From Vulcanimicrobium sp035943995 (GTDB lineage Bacteria > Vulcanimicrobiota > Vulcanimicrobiia > Vulcanimicrobiales > Vulcanimicrobiaceae), in contig DASZBS010000066.1 in NCBI GenBank assembly GCA_035943995.1, forward strand, positions 33,482 through 97,481: a DNA stretch of 64,000 nucleotides. Direction: 5' to 3'. The position numbers and the translations under genes are program-made. The notes below the pieces were generated by a model that had not been told where the DNA came from, ran no database searches, and saw nothing but the letters and a program-made list of their open reading frames with translations. Of the stretch, positions 1 through 6,865 are shown in pieces; position 1 is the stretch's first letter; each line of letters begins with the position of its first letter.

Positions 1-230
1 CGCTGGTCGCGCTGGGTACACCCGACGCGATGCGCGGCCGCGTCATGGCCGTCGAAGGCGTGTTCATCGTCGCGAGCAACGAGCTCGGCGAGTTCGAGTC
101 GGGCACGCTGGCCGCGTTCATCGGCGCGGTTCCGGCGGTGGTGCTCGGCGGCGCGGCGACCCTCGCCGTTGTCGCACTCTGGGCGTGGCGAAATCCATCG
201 CTGCGCCACGCGGATGCGATCGAGGGGTGA
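1..230 (+). CDS. MFS transporter, C-terminal fragment (cut by window edge)
   Basis: Only the last ~75 residues are in the window, read in the frame starting at base 3. The segment TPDAMRGRVMAVEGVF followed by a SNELGEFESG stretch is typical of the loop between late helices of the MFS_3 / enterobactin-exporter-like branch of the major facilitator superfamily. One hydrophobic helix (about GAVPAVVLGGAATLAVVALW) and a short polar tail follow. Such proteins are inner-membrane drug or siderophore exporters driven by the proton gradient; the substrate cannot be told from the tail. The true start lies upstream of the window. Confidence 0.8.
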   Translation, partial: LVALGTPDAMRGRVMAVEGVFIVASNELGEFESGTLAAFIGAVPAVVLGGAATLAVVALWAWRNPSLRHADAIEG

Positions 231-234
231 CCCG

Positions 235-963
235 CTAATCGCGCGGGAAGTCTTTGCTGCCGTCGACGTCTTTTTGCGAGAGGGCGTCGCCGGTCATGCG
301 CTTGGGGCTCGCTCCGACTTCCACGACTTTCGCCTTCCAGTCGCCGCCGTCGTGAAAGCGCCGGATCGCGCGCACGTTCACGCCGGCTTGAAGCAGCGCG
401 TCGGCGATGGCCTTCACGTCCTGCACGGCGACGCGGTCGCCGAACCAGACGGTGTTGGTCGGGATCGCGTTGACCGAATCCGCCTTGTCGAACGGGAACG
501 CGAGCTTCGCGAGCACCGCCGCGACCGCCGTGCCGTCGGTGGACTTCGGATAGTACACCACGCGAATATCGCGCACGACGATCGGAGCGAGCTTCGTCGG
601 AAGCTGCACGACTTGTTCCCACACCCGCACGGTGCCCGAATAGATGCGCATGAGATATTGGCCGTTCGCCGGTCCTTGAAAGGTGAAGCGTCCGTAGGCG
701 TCCGTGAGGTTCGGCCCGATCCACGCGGAGTCGTCCTGCGAGTTGGCCGGATGCAAGTACACCGACGCGCCGGCGACGGGCACCGACTTGGTGTCGCCGT
801 ACGCTAGCTTGTAGATCGACCCCGCCAGCACGGGCGCCGCGGTCTGCACCGCCGCGCCTCGGGTCTGGGCGATCAGCCGCTGCGAATCGCCGCCGGACAC
901 CGCCGGTGCCGTGAGCAAGAGTGCCGCCGAAGCACACCACGATAGCGCGCGCATGAGGTTCAC
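235..963 (-). CDS. Secreted protein with carboxypeptidase-regulatory-like domain, hypothetical
   Basis: About 242 residues with an N-terminal signal peptide (basic start, then a leucine/alanine core). Residues ~45-130 look like a beta-sandwich of the carboxypeptidase regulatory / CnaB type (VPVAGASVYLHP and DAYGRFTF motifs). The C-terminal ~80 residues (VWFGDRVAVQDVKAIADALL and onward) resemble a small alpha/beta, SPOR- or LytR_C-like fold; that likeness is weak. The GTG start overlaps the stop of the upstream membrane gene by 4 bases (GTGA), so the two are probably translationally coupled. An ATG three codons further in is an alternative start. Function unknown. Confidence 0.7.
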   Translation of the reverse strand: MNLMRALSWCASAALLLTAPAVSGGDSQRLIAQTRGAAVQTAAPVLAGSIYKLAYGDTKSVPVAGASVYLHPANSQDDSAWIGPNLTDAYGRFTFQGPANGQYLMRIYSGTVRVWEQVVQLPTKLAPIVVRDIRVVYYPKSTDGTAVAAVLAKLAFPFDKADSVNAIPTNTVWFGDRVAVQDVKAIADALLQAGVNVRAIRRFHDGGDWKAKVVEVGASPKRMTGDALSQKDVDGSKDFPRD

Positions 964-1628
964 GGTCTCGGCCTCCCGGCGGTGGCGGGATTGTTCGCGA
1001 TCGGCGGCGGGTCCGACAGCGCCTTCTGGGTTTGCGTGACGCGCGTGTCCGGCTTCGAGAGGTTTGCGCCGCCGTCGAGCTTCGGCGCGATCGTCTGCCG
1101 TGTCAGCTCGATCGGCGGCAGCGTGCCCGACGCGCCGTCGAAGTCTTGGACCGGCGCGTCGGCGCTGCCGTTGATGCTGACCATCGGGCGGTGACCGGCC
1201 CAGTCGTACTTCACGCGCACGTTGACGGGATCGTACGGCGCATCGGTAACGGTGAAGACTTGCGGATCGCGCGTCTTGTAGAGCTGCAGGTACGCCATGC
1301 GCTGCACGCAGCTGTTGTCGCGCGTCACCTCGATCGGGCCGCCGGTCGGCGGCTGCAGCCGAAACGTCAAATTCATCTGCCGGTCGTCGATCTTGCCGTT
1401 CGAGTAGAGAAGGTACGACGGCACGGCGACCATCGTCGCGAAGGCGAGCACCGCGAGCGCGACGAGCACGTTGGTGGTCTTGATCGAGTACTGCCCGATC
1501 GTGACTTCGAGCACTTGCCCCGTCGTCGTGGCCGCGTGCTCGATGCGTGAGGCCGTGAGGAACATCATGACGCCGAGAATCAAACCGGCGAGCACGTAGA
1601 CGAATGCGATCGTCACCAACTCGGACAT
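960..1628 (-). CDS. Two-helix membrane protein, hypothetical
   Basis: About 222 residues. The start at 1628 (MSELV) is chosen because AAGGAG sits eight bases upstream; an ATG six codons earlier lacks this. Two membrane segments, residues ~5-25 and ~53-75, are joined by a short loop. They are followed by a ~100-residue extracytoplasmic domain and a proline-rich C-terminal tail. It shares a 4-base overlap with the following secreted protein gene, suggesting a two-gene operon and a shared envelope role. No family recognised. Confidence 0.7.
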   Translation of the reverse strand: MSELVTIAFVYVLAGLILGVMMFLTASRIEHAATTTGQVLEVTIGQYSIKTTNVLVALAVLAFATMVAVPSYLLYSNGKIDDRQMNLTFRLQPPTGGPIEVTRDNSCVQRMAYLQLYKTRDPQVFTVTDAPYDPVNVRVKYDWAGHRPMVSINGSADAPVQDFDGASGTLPPIELTRQTIAPKLDGGANLSKPDTRVTQTQKALSDPPPIANNPATAGRPRP

Positions 1629-1785
1629 GCGGCGAGCTCCTTGCACCCGTGACCGGGAGAACGAGGCTTTCCTCGTCGCCTTACCCGAGCGCTAGAGGAA
1701 TGTCCTCCGCGCACTCGGCGGCACGATGCCGATCGACGTACCGCAGCGGCAGGACCACCGGCTGCGATCGTCCCATAGCGTCGTT

Positions 1786-2316
1786 ATGAAGCTGCCGCTG
1801 TGTGTACTCGCCGGACTTTGTGTCGCGTCGCTCGTGCCCGCGATTGCCGCGGCCGACACGCTCGATCCGACGACGTTCAAGCAGACGATGAGGCGACCGA
1901 TCATCGTCGTCGACACGGCGCCGGCGGGCGGCGTGCAGATCAAGTGGAGCAACGGCGCGTACGATTACGGCTACGGCGCGTGGGTCGAGTGCGCGACGTT
2001 CGTGAACAACGGGCCGAAAACGGCGACCGCAGTGCGGATCGCGTTCGACTACCTCGATCGTGACAAGAAGATCATCGGCAAGGACGTGCTCGAACGCAAA
2101 GGTACGTTCTCCCCCGGCGCGGTGATCGAAGGTCGCGGCGGCGTGATGCAACCCCGGTTCACCGACGGCTGCATAAAACCGATGAACGACAGCCGGGACA
2201 GTCAATCGATCGCGGTGGTGATCGAAGGCGTCACCTACGACGACGGCACGCGCTTCGACCGCGTCGTCGACCTCAACACCGCCGCTAGCACGGCGACGCC
2301 GTCGCCGAAGCCGTAG
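1786..2316 (+). CDS. Secreted hypothetical protein
   Basis: 176 residues starting at MKLPLCVLAG. This start gives a clean signal peptide ending near AAADT; a longer reading frame upstream would bury it. The mature part (~155 residues) has a beta-rich pattern with alternating hydrophobic residues (VQIKWSNGAYDYGYGAW, VRIAFDYLDRD), as in a periplasmic FxLYD-like or Ig-like domain, but no family is assigned. It stands alone, divergent from the membrane/secreted pair upstream. Confidence 0.7.
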   Translation: MKLPLCVLAGLCVASLVPAIAAADTLDPTTFKQTMRRPIIVVDTAPAGGVQIKWSNGAYDYGYGAWVECATFVNNGPKTATAVRIAFDYLDRDKKIIGKDVLERKGTFSPGAVIEGRGGVMQPRFTDGCIKPMNDSRDSQSIAVVIEGVTYDDGTRFDRVVDLNTAASTATPSPKP

Positions 2317-2373
2317 GCGCAACGAGCATTTCTCCACGCAGGACGCCCCCGGGTGGCGGACACGGAGCGGCAG

Positions 2374-3407
2374 CTATGCGATGCGTTCCCCTAGTAACCG
2401 GGCAACTTCTTTCCTGCGGCAGTTGAGGGCACGTTGAAGGGGCGTGTCGCCCTTGATATCCTTGGCCCCGGCCGCCGCGCCGCAATCGAGCAACGCCTGC
2501 GCAATCTCCATGAATCCGCGCCTGGCCGCCATGTGCAGCGGGGTCGTCCGCGTGACTCCGCCGTGCGCGTTCACGTCCCCACCAGCATGTACCAGCGCCC
2601 GAACGATCTCCGGTCCGGCATTCGACCCGCATTCGTTCGCGACGCGGTAGAGCGGCGTGTGGCCACCGCTATCCCGCGTGTTCGGGTCCGCTCCCAGCCG
2701 CAGCAACGATTTCACCACATCCAGGCAGCCTGCGCCGGATGCATAGTGCAAGAGTGTTTTCCCCGCAAATCGCCGCATCATGAGCGAAGGCTCTCTCTCG
2801 ACGGCATCGATCACGAAGAGGATCAGCGCATCGCGGCCGGGTTGCATCATCCGCGCGAGCAGGCCGACGAAAACCGAGGGCCGCGACGCAAATCGCGGTG
2901 TCAAGGCGAGGGCCTCTTCGACACGGCCGCCGGCAATCGCGGCGATGGCTTCATCCAAGGTACGCTGCTCAGCCCAACGCGCGCCGAGTTCCTCGGACTC
3001 CGGCCCGGCTGTCTCTTTTCCAATGACGTACGCAGAGCTCTGGAAGAAGAATTGACGTAGTGCTTTTCGTGTATCCTCATCCATCGGGGCAGCCTCGAGC
3101 GTTGCCTGCATGTGCTTGAGCCAGGCGCTCCGTTCCGCAGCGCCAAGCTGGAAACGTGCATGCGATTCGCGCAAGCTCAGCCGCCATCGGAATTGGGCTT
3201 GCTCCTCATCGCCACCCAGAAACTGGATGAGGAACGCGGCAAACTCCTCGGTTGCGCACCGAAGGCTCTTGCCGGGGAGAGCGGACGCAAAACCGAGTCC
3301 TTGCCGACACGTGCGTAAAAGTCCGCCGACAGCCGTTGACAACCCGCTTCACCGCCCAGCGCCTGCAAGAATCCGGTGCGCATGCTAGACACCGTGTTAC
3401 GCTTCAT
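2374..3407 (-). pseudogene. Truncated haemoglobin (group II-like) fused to ankyrin repeats, frameshifted
   Basis: Two overlapping frames make one protein of about 344 residues. Bases 3407 to ~3280 encode the globin N-terminus (LQALGGEAGCQRL, DFYARVGKDSVLRPL). The frame then slips and 3342-2374 continues with PGKSLRCATEEFAAFLIQFLGG, RESHARF (proximal His), AWLKHM (the Trp typical of group II) and AYVIG. Restoring one T (CTCTTCCCC for CTCTCCCC) joins the halves as LRPLFPGKSL, the family consensus. After the globin come a ~50-residue helical linker and three to four ankyrin repeats (KTLLHYASGAGCLDVVKSLL, GHTPLYRVA, TTPLHMAARRG, GDTPLQRAL). Function would be oxygen or NO binding linked to protein contacts. 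The break may be a real mutation or a sequencing error. Confidence 0.75.
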
Positions 3408-3449
3408 CCAAGTTAATCGCGATGGATTGAATTAATTTCGGTAGAAACA

Positions 3450-3478
3450 TTGATGCGAACGCATGTTCGTGCTATAAT
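3450..3478 (+). promoter_or_regulatory. Sigma70-type promoter
   Basis: TTGATG at 3450-3455, a 17-base spacer, and a perfect TATAAT at 3473-3478. Transcription would run rightward into the hairpin and small ORFs that follow. The region is markedly AT-richer than its surroundings, and no such consensus promoter was noticed elsewhere in the window. Confidence 0.7.
3456..3469. promoter_or_regulatory. LexA (SOS) box inside the promoter spacer
   Basis: CGAACGCATGTTCG matches the Gram-positive/actinobacterial LexA consensus CGAACRNRYGTTYG at every position. It lies between the -35 and -10 elements, so a bound repressor would block RNA polymerase directly. Which LexA consensus this organism uses is not known. 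Confidence 0.6.
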
Positions 3479-3512
3479 TGCGCAGCGAGTATTTCACAAT
3501 TTATCACTAGGT

Positions 3513-3545
3513 GGCCCGGCCGGTGTTAGAAGCACCGACCGAGCC
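3513..3545. repeat. 13-bp stem-loop downstream of the SOS-type promoter
   Basis: Arms GGCCCGGCCGGTG (3513-3525) and CACCGACCGAGCC (3533-3545) with a 7-base loop TTAGAAG. The two non-matching positions become G-U pairs if the minus strand is transcribed; on the plus strand they are C-A mismatches. No T-run follows, so it is not a standard terminator. It may be a leader structure, a protein-binding site or part of a mobile unit. Confidence 0.5.
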
Positions 3546-3554
3546 CGTCACCCG

Positions 3555-3671
3555 ATGGGAAAACATCGAATGACAATCTGCGAATTCGACGTATCAACGT
3601 CGAGCCCTCGGCGCGCCTTTTCCGCTGCCGAAAACCGTCCGTTTCATCAAACCGGCGAGGTGACCGCGTGA
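3555..3671 (+). CDS. Small ORF behind the SOS-type promoter, doubtful
   Basis: 38 codons starting MGKHRMTICEF, ending in TGA that overlaps the next gene's upstream GTG. There is no good ribosome site before it. It is listed only because it follows the LexA-box promoter and abuts the next ORF in the same direction; it may be non-coding leader. No homology recognised. Confidence 0.25.
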   Translation: MGKHRMTICEFDVSTSSPRRAFSAAENRPFHQTGEVTA

Positions 3672-3958
3672 TGGCGCCGCTCACCGAGTTCCACGCCTCG
3701 ATGGCCGACGTGACGAACGAAGAGCACCAGAACATGGCCGGCCTGGTGCAGCCCGACGACTTCAATGCCGAAGTGGTCGTCCGCTTCCTGCGCGACAACG
3801 GTATCGACGCGAGCATCGACAAGTCGAACGGCGGCTTTCGTTACATGGCCGCAAATGCCGCGCGTGCGTCGCAGGTGCAATTCGCTTGTGTCTGCCTGCG
3901 AGCGTCCATCAGCTATGCGATCGAGGCAGCCTACTACTGCCTCAAGGCGAAGCGCTGA
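3671..3958 (+). CDS. Small hypothetical protein, candidate SOS-induced gene
   Basis: 95 residues. The ATG at 3671 is preferred because GAGGTGA lies about seven bases upstream; a GTG one codon earlier overlaps the previous ORF. The protein is acidic at its N-terminus and Ala/Cys-rich at its C-terminus (VQFACVCLRASISYAIEAAYYC), suggesting a helical, possibly membrane-associated or metal-binding end. It is the first convincing ORF downstream of the LexA-box promoter. No family recognised. Confidence 0.5.
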   Translation: MAPLTEFHASMADVTNEEHQNMAGLVQPDDFNAEVVVRFLRDNGIDASIDKSNGGFRYMAANAARASQVQFACVCLRASISYAIEAAYYCLKAKR

Positions 3959-4199
3959 TGTCGAAACATTTGCAATCGCCTCGTCCGAAGCTGTGGAACG
4001 GGCACTACGGTGGTAGACTATCGCTGGGTGAGGCCTCGGCTGGCCAAGAATCTCCCAGTGGGGTCTTCGGAAACGGGTGCCCGACAGCGACCGCGAGGCG
4101 GTCGGCCTGTGTTTACAACCGCCGAAGCAAGACGCCGTCAGGCGTCTTCTGCATTTCCGGGCCGAGGTTACAAAGGCACTCGGGGGCAGCAGGATAACG
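3959..4199. other. Stretch with no recognisable gene
   Basis: Short open frames exist on the plus strand (for example one beginning near 4077) but none shows a ribosome site, a family motif or coding-like third-position GC. Together with the dead VOC gene that follows, it reads as eroded accessory DNA between the SOS-type unit and the toxin-antitoxin pair. Confidence 0.4.
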
Positions 4200-4375
4200 A
4201 TCTACGAATCGGAGCGCGCCGGTGGCTCCCAGAGTTCGATGCGTGTGCCTTTCGGGTCTCTGATCCACGCAAAGTGGCTGTAGTCGTGATCTTCACGCTT
4301 CGAGACCCGAGCCGGCGGTGCCGGCCACCATTGCGAAGCATGGCCGTAAGCAAGAAAGCGCTTCTCGGCCTAGCT
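4200..4375 (-). pseudogene. Remnant of a VOC (glyoxalase-like) protein, C-terminus
   Basis: On the minus strand bases 4375 to 4200 read RFLAYGHASQWW, then HDYSHFAWIRDPKGTRIELW and EPPARSDS before a TAG stop. FAWIRDPKGTRIELWEP is the hallmark last strand of vicinal-oxygen-chelate proteins, including the metal-ligand Glu. No start or N-terminal half is present upstream and the remaining family core is missing, so this is a truncated, non-functional piece. Confidence 0.6.
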
Positions 4376-4423
4376 GTGTCATTTACCGGTACCAAACGGC
4401 CAATCGGCGTCCAATGCCTTGTG

Positions 4424-4449
4424 TATGGTACGCCACCTGGCGTACGATA
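4424..4449. promoter_or_regulatory. Palindromic operator of the toxin-antitoxin operon
   Basis: GTACGCC (4428-4434), ACCT, GGCGTAC (4439-4445) is a perfect 7-bp inverted repeat. It extends outward as TAT/ATA after one mismatch. It ends nine bases before the antitoxin ATG, the usual place for autorepression by ribbon-helix-helix antitoxins. Confidence 0.6.
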
Positions 4450-4457
4450 GTTCAACT

Positions 4458-4760
4458 ATGGTCAAAAGATCGACCGGTGACGGTGCCGCTTCGGGCCGCG
4501 ATCGCATTCATTTGCGCGTCGCACGCGACGTCAAAGATATGCTGGAGCAGGCCGCGGCGCTTTCGACCGGCGGAGATGTGACAGCATTCGTCGTGGGCGC
4601 TGCCGCTGACCGTGCCCGTCTCGTGCTTAGTGACCTAGAGGTGACGCGGGTCGACGACAGCAGCCGGCGTCGTTTCTATGACCTCGTCATGAATCCACCG
4701 GAACCGAGTGACCGGCTGAAAAAGCTGCTCGCATCGGACGCATTCCGCGTCGTGAGCTAG
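4458..4760 (+). CDS. tacA: DUF1778 / TacA-type antitoxin
   Basis: 100 residues from MVKRSTGDG; the ATG at 4458 is next to the operator palindrome. Residues ~15-55 (DRIHLRVARDVKDMLEQAAAL, then DVTAFVVGAAADRA) match the ribbon-helix-helix DNA-binding fold of the DUF1778 family, and the C-terminal tail (EPSDRLKKLLASDAF) is the typical toxin-wrapping segment with PPEPSxxLKxLL. It should bind the neighbouring acetyltransferase and repress the operon. Five bases separate it from the toxin start. Confidence 0.88.
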   Translation: MVKRSTGDGAASGRDRIHLRVARDVKDMLEQAAALSTGGDVTAFVVGAAADRARLVLSDLEVTRVDDSSRRRFYDLVMNPPEPSDRLKKLLASDAFRVVS

Positions 4761-4765
4761 TCCCG

Positions 4766-5287
4766 TTGCCCGATATCAGAATAGAACCCCTCGGCCGCCA
4801 TCACTACCGAGGGGTCTTCGATTGCGGAGAAGACTCGGTCACGCGCTATCTCCGTGAGGTCGCTCTTCAAGCGCAGAAAGCGTATCGGTCAGCATCCAAG
4901 GTCGCCGTGCTGCCCGAAGCTGCGACGCGCGTCTTGGGCTATTTTACGCTAGTCAATCATCGTATCATCGACGAAGAGCTGCCGGAGTCCGTGGCTCGCG
5001 AGCTCAAGGTGCACAATCTTCGCGGAGGCGCTCCGGCGGTGCTGATCGCGCAACTCGGCGTCGATCTCAATTATCGAGCGCACGGTCTCGGAACGTTCTT
5101 GCTCAAACGAGCGCTCTTAGAATCGTTCCAAGTTGCAGAGCGTGTTGGCGGTGTTGCGGTGCTCGTCGATGCGATCGACCAACGACGCGTGAAATGGTAT
5201 GAGCGAAACGCGGATTTTCGAGCACTGCGCGAAGGCGGCACCCGACTGATGCTCCCAATGAAGACGCTCGCGAAAGCCATAGGATGA
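4766..5287 (+). CDS. tacT: GNAT toxin, TacT type
   Basis: 173 residues, TTG start. GNAT fold with the toxin-family features: DSVTRYLREVALQAQKAYR near the N-terminus, GYFTLVNHRI, the acetyl-CoA pyrophosphate loop in VDLNYRAHGLGTFLLKRAL (here R-x-H-G-L-G), and the late Tyr of VKWYERNADF. TacT enzymes acetylate the amino group of charged tRNAs and block translation; the antitoxin upstream neutralises it. The weak TTG start would keep toxin below antitoxin. The pair sits in an accessory patch, consistent with horizontal gain. Confidence 0.88.
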   Translation: MPDIRIEPLGRHHYRGVFDCGEDSVTRYLREVALQAQKAYRSASKVAVLPEAATRVLGYFTLVNHRIIDEELPESVARELKVHNLRGGAPAVLIAQLGVDLNYRAHGLGTFLLKRALLESFQVAERVGGVAVLVDAIDQRRVKWYERNADFRALREGGTRLMLPMKTLAKAIG

Positions 5288-5384
5288 AGTCTCCGAACGA
5301 TGCGATGTTGACGGCGTACTCGTCCACCGCGATGCCGAACGGGACGCAGCCGGCGAACGCTTCTACGGCGAAGGGCGAAGATCT

Positions 5385-5723
5385 GTGGCCCAAGCGCTCC
5401 GCACGACGACGACTACGGGCGGCGTCGTCGCGATCGCCGCCGGCGCCGCAGGCCTGATCGCGGTCGAGCGCCGCAGCGACAGCCGCCCGGCGCAACCGCG
5501 CATGATCGCGCTCGACTACGCGTTTCTCGGGATGCTGGAAGCGGTCGCGCTGAGAGGATTAGCGCTGCTCGCATTTCGCACGACCGCGGCGATGGGTTCG
5601 TTGCTGGCGATCCATCTCAGCACGGTCGCGGGATTGTTCGCGACCGCCCCATACAGCAAGTTCGTCCACTTCGTGTATCGCTCCATCGCACTGGTCAAGA
5701 ACGCCTCGGAACGGAGCGAGTGA
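5385..5723 (+). pseudogene. C-terminal fragment of a TcuB/CitB-like membrane protein
   Basis: About 112 residues with three hydrophobic segments. The run LLAFRTTAAMGSLLAIHLST followed by FATAPYSKFVHFVYR corresponds to the last helices of TcuB (tricarballylate-utilisation, haem/FeS membrane electron-transfer protein), in which H-x(n)-PYxKFVHxxYR is conserved. The family is normally more than 350 residues with N-terminal iron-sulfur cysteines, none of which are here. Upstream bases 5288-5384 do not restore them. Best read as a decayed remnant; a short independent protein cannot be excluded. Confidence 0.5.
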
Positions 5724-5734
5724 GCTAGCGCGGA

Positions 5735-5989
5735 CTACTGGTCTCGGCGGGGTTTCGGAGTGGCCGGCACTTGGTGTGCTCCGCACGCAATCCATAGGTA
5801 CGAATCGGTGAGCCCGGTCCGGACGAACGCGGCGCACCCGCAATTCCAACGCCAACCGTCGTGTTGTTTTCGGTGGGTCGCGGCCGGGGTGGCGACGGGT
5901 GGATCGAACGAAAAGCGTTCGTGATCGCCAGGTCCGAGCAGGGCGACAAGGTCGGCGTAGGTATAAGCGGACGAACGGGGACGGGGCAC
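5735..5989 (-). CDS. Small hypothetical protein with paired Cys
   Basis: About 84 residues from a GTG at 5989; a TTG at 6040 would add 17. It carries HDGWRWNCGCAAFVRTG and YLWIACGAH, i.e. C-x-C and C-x2-H, which might bind a metal ion. GC-rich third positions support coding, but no family is recognised and neighbours give no hint. Confidence 0.4.
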   Translation of the reverse strand: MPRPRSSAYTYADLVALLGPGDHERFSFDPPVATPAATHRKQHDGWRWNCGCAAFVRTGLTDSYLWIACGAHQVPATPKPRRDQ

Positions 5990-6122
5990 AGGTGAGGCAA
6001 CGACGGCGGATGCTGTGCAGATGGTCCTGAAAAGAACCAAGTGTACGGTGTCGTCTGCGCCGACCGCACGACGACTTTGCTATAAGGCGACTTTCACGAC
6101 GAGCGCGGCGACGTTGCGGACG

Positions 6123-6710
6123 TCAGCACGCCTCGCCCGATCGGGCCTCAAGCGCATGGCGCAGACGGTGCAGACCTGTCCGGATCCGCGTCTTCACGGT
6201 TCCCAGCGGAACGCCGGTTTCGGTGGCGACACGATGGTAGGTCATGCCGCCGAAGAAGCCCATCTCGATCGGAACCCGTTCGGTCGCGGGCAGTCGCATC
6301 AGCGCGCTGCGCACGCGGCGTGCGTCCAGGTTCGTGAAGACGGCGTCCTCGAGTGCGCCGTCGAGCGGCAAGTCGGCGGGCATCTCCGTCTCCGCGCGCG
6401 TCGAACGCTGCCGAATCACGTCGAGACCGGCGTTGCGCGCGACACGCGTCACCCACGACACGAGCGAGCCCCCTTTGAACGCCGCCGGATTCACCCACAC
6501 TTTGAGGAAGACGCCCTGGGTTAGATCCTCTGCCGACGCATCGTCGCCGAGGAGGCGCAGGCCGATTCCGAACACGAGCCGATGGTAGGCCTCATAGAGG
6601 ACCTCAAAGGCTTCGACGTCCCGGTCGGCGACACGGCGCACGAGCGCATCCGCTTCGAACGGGGCGGGAAAACGCGATCGCGGCCGCGCCTCGACCCCGG
6701 GGCGGGTCAT
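6123..6710 (-). CDS. ECF sigma factor, SigK-like
   Basis: 195 residues from MTRPGVEARP; upstream in-frame codons run across the promoter. Region 2 (EVLYEAYHRLVFGIGLRLLG, then DLTQGVFLKVW) and region 4 (LPATERVPIEMGFFGGMTYH, VPLGTVKTRIRTGLHRLR) are intact. It directs RNA polymerase to a stress regulon. No anti-sigma gene follows; the divergent Cys-rich mini-protein is the only close neighbour. A likely self-driven promoter (GGAACC, 15 bases, GTCC) lies on the minus strand at about 6785-6761. Confidence 0.9.
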   Translation of the reverse strand: MTRPGVEARPRSRFPAPFEADALVRRVADRDVEAFEVLYEAYHRLVFGIGLRLLGDDASAEDLTQGVFLKVWVNPAAFKGGSLVSWVTRVARNAGLDVIRQRSTRAETEMPADLPLDGALEDAVFTNLDARRVRSALMRLPATERVPIEMGFFGGMTYHRVATETGVPLGTVKTRIRTGLHRLRHALEARSGEAC

Positions 6711-6775
6711 ACGATCATCGCGAGGTGGTTCATCGACGGCGCCTTTGTAGATCGAAAGATGGACATTGCCGCCAC

Positions 6776-6789
6776 GTACGGTTCCGTAC
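6776..6789. promoter_or_regulatory. Inverted repeat 1 in the sigma / Cys-rich intergenic region
   Basis: GTACGG-TT-CCGTAC. On the minus strand its core is GGAACC, a classic ECF -35, with GTCC 15 bases further on, 52 bases before the sigma start. It is one of two related repeats 56 bases apart. Confidence 0.5.
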
Positions 6790-6831
6790 CAAAAATGCGG
6801 CCTTCCACACCAACCGAGCACCTGATAGTCT

Positions 6832-6845
6832 GTACGTTGCCGTAC
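6832..6845. promoter_or_regulatory. Inverted repeat 2 in the sigma / Cys-rich intergenic region
   Basis: GTACG-TTGC-CGTAC, 21 bases before the Cys-rich mini-protein start. It shares the GTACGnTnCCGTAC pattern with the repeat at 6776, so one regulator could bind both sites and control the two divergent genes. Confidence 0.5.
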
Positions 6846-6865
6846 CGGTGTGTTACCGTCAGGTC

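Noticed and set aside
169..807. 212-codon plus-strand open frame antisense to the secreted protein gene at 235-963
   Set aside because: Arg/His-rich translation typical of high-GC shadow frames; no motif, while the opposite strand has a signal peptide and domain pattern.
3959..4200. Possible tRNA or small RNA in the unexplained stretch
   Set aside because: No cloverleaf, T-psi-C box or terminator could be drawn by eye.
4077..4283. 68-codon plus-strand frame
   Set aside because: No ribosome site or family; its 3' half is antisense to the VOC remnant, which has a clear signature.
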